From Pigoraptor vietnamica (Eukaryota; Opisthokonta; Filasterea): a DNA stretch of 10,894 bases. Under the pieces are notes generated by a model. The model did no database searches, was not told the origin of the DNA, and saw only the letters and a program-made list of their open reading frames with translations. Numbering within the stretch: the first letter of the stretch is position 1; every line of letters starts with the position of its first letter. The translations under genes and the position numbers were made by a program. The stretch lies in NCBI GenBank assembly GCA_943704525.1, contig CALSCQ010001614.1:1-10894 (forward strand), given 5' to 3'. Of this stretch, positions 5,701 through 10,894 are shown in pieces.

Positions 5701-8700
5701 ATGAAGAAGGAGGCAGAAAACAGCTGTAATCGTAGCAAACTACTTGGGAGTGCCGACAACGCATTTCGTCGCGGACACAAAGACCCTCGCAAGCGCGCAC
5801 CGGAAACTACGGCGCGTGTGCTCGCGAACCTCCGAAAATACATGCACGACGTACCTCCAATCACCCGCCCATGTTGAATTCCGCACGCAGTTCGGTCGCA
5901 TCGCGGCAGTCATCCGTGGTCCTTACGCCCCTCCGCCCCCGTATGTCCGTCAGCGCATGTCATCGTGCGACGCGGGTGGTGTTGCGCGCGCACTGCCGGC
6001 ATCATTTGCAGCATTGGGCTTCCAGGCGCACGTGCGGGGCAATGGCCGCGGTGGCAGCGGGGAGCGGGTTCACACGGCGCCGGCATGGATGCAGACAGGG
6101 ACGTCGCAGCGTAGTGACCGACGTTTGCTGGGTGCGCACTTCGACGTGCGATTGCTACTACACGCCGTGGGACAGCGACGAACAGACACGTGCGCAGCTT
6201 GTGCGGCGCGTTGGTGCACAAAATCAAGCATTCGCGGTGAGTGAGACCCTCGACGCCCAGTCACGCAAAAGCTCGTCGTCGGCCGAAGCGAGGATCGATC
6301 CCGACATGCGCTCAGTCGCATACATACCCTCGTACCCATCCAGTGGAGTGCAACGTCCCGCGCGGCCAGTGGTGCGGCCGTGTGCATCGACAGCGGAGCA
6401 CGCACGCACGACTCGCTGCGCCCAGGTGTGTGCGTAACAATCGACCGACGCACGCGGGTCATTCACGGCAGGGGACTGTGTGGCATCGAGTGCGCGACCG
6501 TCAACGGCCGTCGGTACACGTGCGCAATCGCCGACCGACACGCAACGGGCACGCACTCGCACGCCATGTTGAGAGTACGCTGCCACTCTCCTCAAGCGAA
6601 GAGCCGAGGAAGATTCCATTGCAAGAACAGAATTAGCGAGCCAAAAAGCGCGTCTGCTTCTCAGTAAGCGACAGGGGTACTCACGTGAGTACGAAGAATG
6701 TGTCTGACTCTGTTACAAAGTGGCTCGCTGTCACTTCACAGCCTCGTTCGCGAAGGCGATGGGCGCTCTGTTTGAGCCGTTTGAGGACGCGCGCACGGAC
6801 GACCCCGCGTTTCGTGGCATCCGCGTCGCTCTCGGAGTCCCACGCGCGCTCGCATGCGGACACACTGAGAACACGGGCGACCATGCCGCCGAGCAAAGCG
6901 AGTGTGCCCCGCGCGTGTGCTGGCACTATCGCACGCGCGGCGCATGCACACAACCCGAGGGCACGTGCCGCTTTGCCCACACGCGACCGCTGCGAAGAGA
7001 CGCGAGTGGCATTCGCTATGCGCTGAGCGGGTGCGTGTCTCGTCGGTTATTGTCGGTAGCAAGACGACATTATGAGGGCATTGAGAGTGCTTTTTTAGTC
7101 GTTGTCTGTAGCAAACAAGGCACATGTGGGCACGAGAGTGCTTTTTTAGTCGTTGTCTGTAGCAAACAAGGCACACGTGGGCATGAGAGTGCTTTTATAG
7201 TCGTTGTCTGTAGCAAACAAGGCACATGTGGGCATGAGAGTGCTTTTTTAGTCGTTGTCTGTAGCAAACAAGGCACATGTGGGCATGAGAGTGCTTTTTT
7301 AGTCGTTGTCTGTAGCAAACAAGGCACATGTGGGCATGAGAGTGCTTTTATAGTGCACCATGCGGGCATGAGAGTGCTTTTATAGTCGTTGTCTGTAGCA
7401 AACAAGGCACCATGTGGGCATGAGAGTGCTTTTATAGTGCGTGGCGTGAGTACCTCACTTGTGCCTGTGCGAAAGTGCCTGTCGAGTGGCCATTTCACGC
7501 ATTAAGCGCTGCATTCGGCAATAATTAACAGGCTGGGCGATGCGTACACAAGCCCCTCGAGTCTTCTGCGCCGCACGCTCGACCTCAACGGGTGCGCATT
7601 GGCGGAGGTGGGCATTCAGTCCAGTCATGGTGCCGTTTGTTTGTTTGTTTCGTGGGCTGTTGCGGAGGACACTCTCCTCATAGCCGTGTGCAATCCTGCC
7701 CTCGCTCTGCATCAGTGCCGCCGTGTCCAACGCTCCCTTCGTCTGATCTCTAGCCGTGGCGCCTTCTGATGTGATGCCGTAACAGCGCCTGTGCGATGCG
7801 TCTATCTTCTATGGCCGTGCATTCCCGCGCAAGGCCGAACTGGTCGAACTCGGCGACGGCTGTTACGTCAACCACTTTCCCCGCTCAACTGAGCTGTCAC
7901 ACAAGGACAGGTACGCGCGAAGGAGCGTCAAAGCACCCGCCCACTGTGCACCCTGGCCCACATACACGTACTTACACACGCACACACACACACGCACACG
8001 CACACACGCACACACACACACACACGCACACACGCACACACATACACGCGCGCGCACACTCACACACACACACTCATACACGCACACACAGGCACACGCA
8101 CACATAGACACGCACACACACACATGCACAGACACAAAAGATATACAGATGCACACCAACACACCAACGCAAAGCCGTACTTACACTTCCGCCATCGTGC
8201 AGGCTCATTGCCACATGTCGTGGCACGCGTGCGAGTACACACCTTCCGCGCTCCTTTGTGCTGCCCGATGAGCGAGATGTGCTTTCGGAGGCGTGCCGTG
8301 CGTCGCCCTCCGCCCACTGGGTAATCAAGCCCTGCAGCGCGGGCGAGGCACGCGGGCTCTCGATCGTTCCCTCGGCCGTTTTGGCGGACGCGCGCGCGTC
8401 GGGGGCACTCGCGGTACGTTCTCCGGCAAACCTTCACGATCGTATCTGCCACGCAGCACAATAACTCGCACCTCCCTCTCCTTCCTTATATCACGCACGA
8501 CAAGCAGCACAATAACTCGCACCCCCCTCTCCTTCCTATTATCACGCACGACAAAAACGGTCGCTTAGTCTCTTCCTGCCCTACGAAACTCGAAGCGCGC
8601 TGTGGCGTGCGAGTACATTGAGCGCCCGGTGCAAATCGCGTCGTTCAAGGTCGACCTCCGCCTCTACGTCATGCTCGTGTCGCCGCCGCCTGCGACAACG

Positions 8701-9586
8701 GATGCGTCGCGAAAACGAAGGTACTTTGCGTTCCTCTACCGGGAGGGACTGGTGCGCCCTGCCGCACAGCCGTTTGCGCCTCTCCCAGAGCGTGCCAGTG
8801 GTGCAGAGCCGCAGTCGTACGAGCTTGAAGCACACGTGACGAACAATTCGCTTACGACGCGCACTCGGCGGGACGTGCACGAGCGCAACATGTCTGTGGC
8901 TGCGCTGCGAAGTGTCGTTGGGGCGATGTGGTTTGAGCGCGCGTGGGAGGGAGTGCGGCTCATGGCGGCGGCGGTTGTTGAGGCAGGGTTGGTTCCCATT
9001 GCGGCTGCCGTCGATCGCTTGGACGACGAAGGTGGGGCACAGTGCCGTCTGCACTTGTTTGGATTTGCGATACTGTTCACCACCCCATTGTGCTTGTCGC
9101 GCGCTCCCATTCCACGCGTGTGCTGTCTCATTCGCCAGTGCCGGGTCGATGGACACGCGCCTGAACTGGGGACTAACTCTGATCCTGTCGCCTTCGTCGA
9201 ACTGGTTTGCAGTGGCGCCCAAGCGACTCGGTTTGTTTGAGCTGCTTGGTTTTGATGTCCTGCTGGACGAGGGCGGTCATGCATGGCTGATGGAAGTGAG
9301 TTGCCTCTGCATGCCTCTGCGCAGTGCCTTTGTGTGCTGCACATTACCAGCATTTCTTCAGTGTGGCTCTATGCCTCTGGTGTCGCCTTCCTTATACGGC
9401 CACTCTCCCGCGCAGGTCAATTCGATGCCGGACATTGCGGGTGCGTCCGCAGGCGGCGCCGTGCGACGGGAAGTGGCGCATGCGGTCAAGGGGCACCTCT
9501 TACCAGACGCCTTTTCGCTGCTTTGTCTCTCACGTGAAGGCGAGTGTCGGCATAGTGCGTTCTACCGACTGACTGCGACCGAGTGA
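5701..9586 (+). CDS. Tubulin tyrosine ligase-like (TTLL) protein with a CCCH zinc finger, multi-exon
   Basis: A TTLL enzyme would join an amino acid (Tyr, Glu or Gly) to tubulin or another protein using ATP; which one is not clear. Well-supported exons with matching phases: 6742-7030, 7532-7685 (end uncertain, 7724 possible), 7786-7910, 8203-8413, 8596-9031, 9213-9295 and 9416-9586 (stop). Motifs: [14 protein letters not shown] (7867 on), WVIKP with a following Gly loop (8318 on), [16 protein letters not shown] (8644 on; Lys, Asp and Arg of the ATP/Mg site), [25 protein letters not shown], and MEVN split by the last intron (Glu before 9296, Asn after 9415). Exon 6742-7030 encodes a CCCH zinc finger (6918-6980, C-x8-C-x6-C-x3-H). 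An exon ending at 6684 ([19 protein letters not shown]) joins it in phase. Further upstream, 6344-about 6512, about 6100-6236 and an ATG-initiated exon 5701-5850 joining to 5891 are plausible but uncertain. Weakest: the first 900 bp and whether they belong to this gene. Confidence 0.75.
6918..6980 (+). other. CCCH zinc-finger coding segment
   Basis: This segment encodes [10 protein letters not shown], then TQPEGTC, then RFAH: spacing C-x8-C-x6-C-x3-H with the aromatic and basic residues usual in RNA-binding CCCH fingers. It lies in the exon 6742-7030, which splices in phase into the first TTLL-domain exon (7532). The finger is therefore N-terminal to the ligase domain in the same protein. Confidence 0.75.
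7041..7440. repeat. 51-bp minisatellite inside a TTLL intron
   Basis: Units starting GAGAGTGCTTTT begin at 7083, 7134, 7185, 7236, 7287 and 7338, each 51 bp apart. The next starts at 7370 after a unit shortened to 32 bp, and the last at 7422 after 52 bp; it is partial. A degenerate copy precedes the array (7041-7080, with GGTAGCAAGACGACATTATG). Copies differ mainly in a T-run (TTTTTTAG or TTTTATAG) and a few bases. The array lies in the 501-nt intron 7031-7531 between a GTGCGT donor and a TTAACAG acceptor. Confidence 0.92.
7968..8145. repeat. CA/TG microsatellite in a TTLL intron
   Basis: Long imperfect (CA)n with CGCA and TACA interruptions, inside the intron 7911-8202. The alternating purine-pyrimidine run includes a short CGCGCGCG tract near 8047-8054, so Z-DNA formation is possible. 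It creates long spurious open frames on both strands. Confidence 0.9.
8454..8554. repeat. Tandem duplication of a 51-bp unit in a TTLL intron
   Basis: Two copies, 8454-8504 and 8505-about 8554, both beginning CAGCACAATAACTCGCAC and ending TCACGCACGACAA, differ at a few positions. They lie in the intron 8414-8595 just before its polypyrimidine-like 3' end. The unit is unrelated in sequence to the 51-bp minisatellite at 7083. Confidence 0.88.
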
Positions 9587-9920
9587 ATCTGATTCGGTTT
9601 CGCCACGTTATGACCGCTGTGGCGCACATACTGCAGGGACGTCATCTGCGCAAGATCATTTCGCTCTGTTGTCGTCCCCGTTTCCGACAACGAATTTTGA
9701 GTCGCTGGACGTCGGCTGATGTGCCGCAAAATGCACTCTGCTGTCGCCAAATGGCTGCCAGTTCAGTCACATTAAATTAGCGGGTTGTTCGCAGTGAATG
9801 CCACTGTGTGAGACCCATGATGCCGTGTGTCTTCTCGCTCAGCAGCGCCGTGTACCCTGCCGCAGCAGTACTGTCTAATACTACAGTGTCAGCCTGGCAC
9901 CGGAAACAAAGAGGACGCCA
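9587..9920. other. Region between the TTLL and DNA ligase genes
   Basis: No convincing gene was seen. It presumably holds the TTLL 3' untranslated region and the start of the ligase promoter. Short open frames (for example 9583-9780) lack protein-like features. No clear canonical polyadenylation signal was found, although an AT-rich ATTAAATTAG lies near 9770-9779. Confidence 0.4.
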
Positions 9921-9921
9921 G

Positions 9922-9945
9922 GTCACGTGACGTCACGTCACGTGA
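9922..9945. promoter_or_regulatory. Palindromic CACGTG / TGACGTCA cluster in the DNA ligase I promoter
   Basis: Two CACGTG E-box/G-box cores (within TCACGTGA at 9923-9930 and 9938-9945) flank a TGACGTCA CRE-like core (9928-9935). The whole is nearly symmetric. It lies about 90-110 bp upstream of the ATG at 10033. bZIP or bHLH factor binding is inferred from known consensus sites. Confidence 0.5.
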
Positions 9946-9948
9946 GTG

Positions 9949-9957
9949 TTTCCCGCC
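9949..9957 (+). promoter_or_regulatory. E2F-like site in the DNA ligase I promoter
   Basis: TTTCCCGCC fits the E2F consensus TTTSSCGC and lies about 76 bp upstream of the ATG at 10033. Replication genes in animals and plants are commonly E2F-controlled, so the position makes sense for this gene. Confidence 0.55.
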
Positions 9958-10032
9958 AGAATCCGAACTGCCACTGAAATGCAAAAGCGTGCGAGACAAT
10001 CCGCCAAGTGACCCTTGGAAAGCGGCGCAACC

Positions 10033-10894
10033 ATGCAGCGAAGCATCGCGTGAGTCCACTCGCGTGCGTGTATGCGCATGTGTGATTGCGTGCGCGTGTC
10101 CGTGCACGTGTGTGTCTGTTGCGCACAAGGGGTCTTTGTGTGGCATCTATGTGGATTTGGCGGGAGAGTTGCGCAAACTCACCCCTTTCGCACTCGCAGC
10201 ACTTTCTTCGCCAAGCCGGGCACTGCCAGCACCAAGAGTGCGAGGGCGCTCTCGGACACCGAGAATGTCGCGCCGGATGCGGCCCCCAAGCTCAAGAAGC
10301 AGCGCGTGGACGAGAATGCTTCGGAAAAGGTGATCGCGCCCGTGGCCCCCTGCACCGCCGAGCCTGCGCGTGCACCAGAGGCCCCCTCTGCACTGGCATC
10401 GCCCGCGAAGCAAGCGCGCAAGGCGGACTCCGGCGGCGCGGATGAGCCTCCGGGAAAGCGCGCGCGCGTGGAGACGGCGGAACCGGCCGCGACAGCGCCG
10501 CGCGACTACCGGCCCGATGAGGAGGCGTACGACCCGGTTGCAAGCGCGTGCTGGGCGTCTGAGGAGAGGTGCGCTGCACTGTGCCCTGCGGTGGCTGTGC
10601 GTGATGTGCTTGTGCTCACAATAGCGTCCGGTGGCTTGTCCAGCGTTCCGTACATGGCGCTCGCGAAGACTTTCGAGGCGATCGAGGCAACGACAAAGCG
10701 GTGTGTGTTGCGTGTGCGCGGCTGTGGGGAGAGCGGGGCATGCGTGTGTTTCTGCGCTGTGAGTTTGGACGCTGCGTCTGCAGTCGTGCTCTGGCCAATT
10801 GGTTGCGCTGTCTCCAGGCTCAAGATCATCGAAACACTCGCCAACTTTTTCCGGAGCGTCATTGCGCTCTCGCCGCGCGACCTTGTGAACTGCA
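10033..10894 (+). CDS. LIG1: DNA ligase I, N-terminal part, cut by the window edge
   Basis: ATP-dependent nuclear ligase that seals Okazaki fragments and repair nicks. Exons: 10033-10049, 10200-10568, 10644-10700 and 10818 onward; the introns are 150, 75 and 117 nt, all GT-AG, with matching phases. The product begins MQRSIATFFAKP, a PCNA-interacting peptide (Q-x-x-I-x-x-F-F) like the MQRSI start of animal DNA ligase I. A long low-complexity linker rich in Ala, Pro, Lys and Arg follows, with basic clusters (KLKKQR, GKRAR) that could be nuclear localisation signals. From about 10503 the ligase DNA-binding domain starts: YDPVASACW, VPYMALAKTFEAIE and RLKIIETLANFFRSVIALSP, which line up closely with human LIG1 once the two inner introns are removed. 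The adenylation domain lies beyond the window. The ATG has an ACC-ATG context. Two E2F-like sites and a CACGTG cluster accompany the promoter and first intron. Confidence 0.92.
10156..10165 (+). promoter_or_regulatory. E2F-like site in the first intron of DNA ligase I
   Basis: TTTGGCGGGA fits the E2F consensus closely. It lies in the 150-nt first intron (10050-10199), about 35 bp before the acceptor. Its place so close to the promoter is compatible with a regulatory role. Confidence 0.45.

Noticed and set aside
7083-7440. CRISPR-like array
   Set aside because: Repeats are directly adjacent 51-bp units with no unique spacers, in an intron of a eukaryotic gene.
7070-7498. Open frames on both strands through the 51-bp repeats, as if a repeat protein were encoded
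   Set aside because: The unit length is a multiple of three, which keeps frames open by chance; the array lies between a matched donor (7031) and acceptor (7531).
7796-8162. Open frames rich in Thr/His or Val/Cys over the CA tract
   Set aside because: Pure products of the microsatellite; the real exon ends at 7910 with a GTACGC donor.
8581-9222. Minus-strand open frame of 213 residues
   Set aside because: Antisense shadow of the TTLL exon 8596-9031, which has clear family motifs.
9583-9780. 65-residue plus-strand open frame after the TTLL stop
   Set aside because: No domain or splice support; likely 3' untranslated sequence.
9827-10333. 168-residue plus-strand open frame over the ligase promoter and first intron
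   Set aside because: It is in a different frame from the ligase exons and only spans GC-rich promoter and intron DNA.

Overview
The window is nuclear DNA from a eukaryote that could not be identified further. Every recognisable gene is split by short GT-AG introns (about 57 to 500 nt), exons are GC-rich with G/C third positions, and the genes include a tubulin tyrosine ligase-like (TTLL) enzyme and a replicative DNA ligase I. A TTLL enzyme implies modified microtubules, probably a flagellated or ciliated lineage, but nothing here fixes the taxon.

Layout. (1) Positions 112-4454 hold a complete 4.3-kb cut-and-paste transposon: 17-bp terminal inverted repeats (116-132 and 4434-4450) flanked on both sides by TTAA. 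It carries two convergent multi-exon genes. On the minus strand is a Kolobok-like DDE transposase in five clear exons (4254 to 2266) plus a C-terminal segment (2290 to 1970) in another frame. On the plus strand is a gene of unknown function (451-1901, one clear intron). (2) Positions 4455-4900 are non-coding: a near-palindrome of about 158 nt (4531-4688), then a TATA box (4831-4836) in front of a small two-exon gene of unknown function (4916-5432), whose reading frame breaks once. (3) Positions of about 5701-9586 hold a plus-strand TTLL gene. Its last seven exons (6742-9586) are well determined by matching splice phases and TTLL motifs; the exons before about 6574 are tentative. One upstream exon encodes a CCCH zinc finger. 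Its introns contain a 51-bp minisatellite, a long CA microsatellite and a second 51-bp duplication. (4) Position 10033 to the right edge holds the 5' end of a plus-strand DNA ligase I gene (PCNA-binding peptide, basic linker, start of the ligase DNA-binding domain), cut off by the window.

How the parts relate. The transposon encodes its own mobilisation enzyme and a companion protein whose role is unknown. E2F-like motifs occur upstream of both transposon genes and also in the promoter and first intron of the DNA ligase I gene, so the element may be tuned to the host S-phase programme; this is inference from motifs only. The TTLL and DNA ligase genes look like ordinary host genes lying in the same direction about 450 bp apart.
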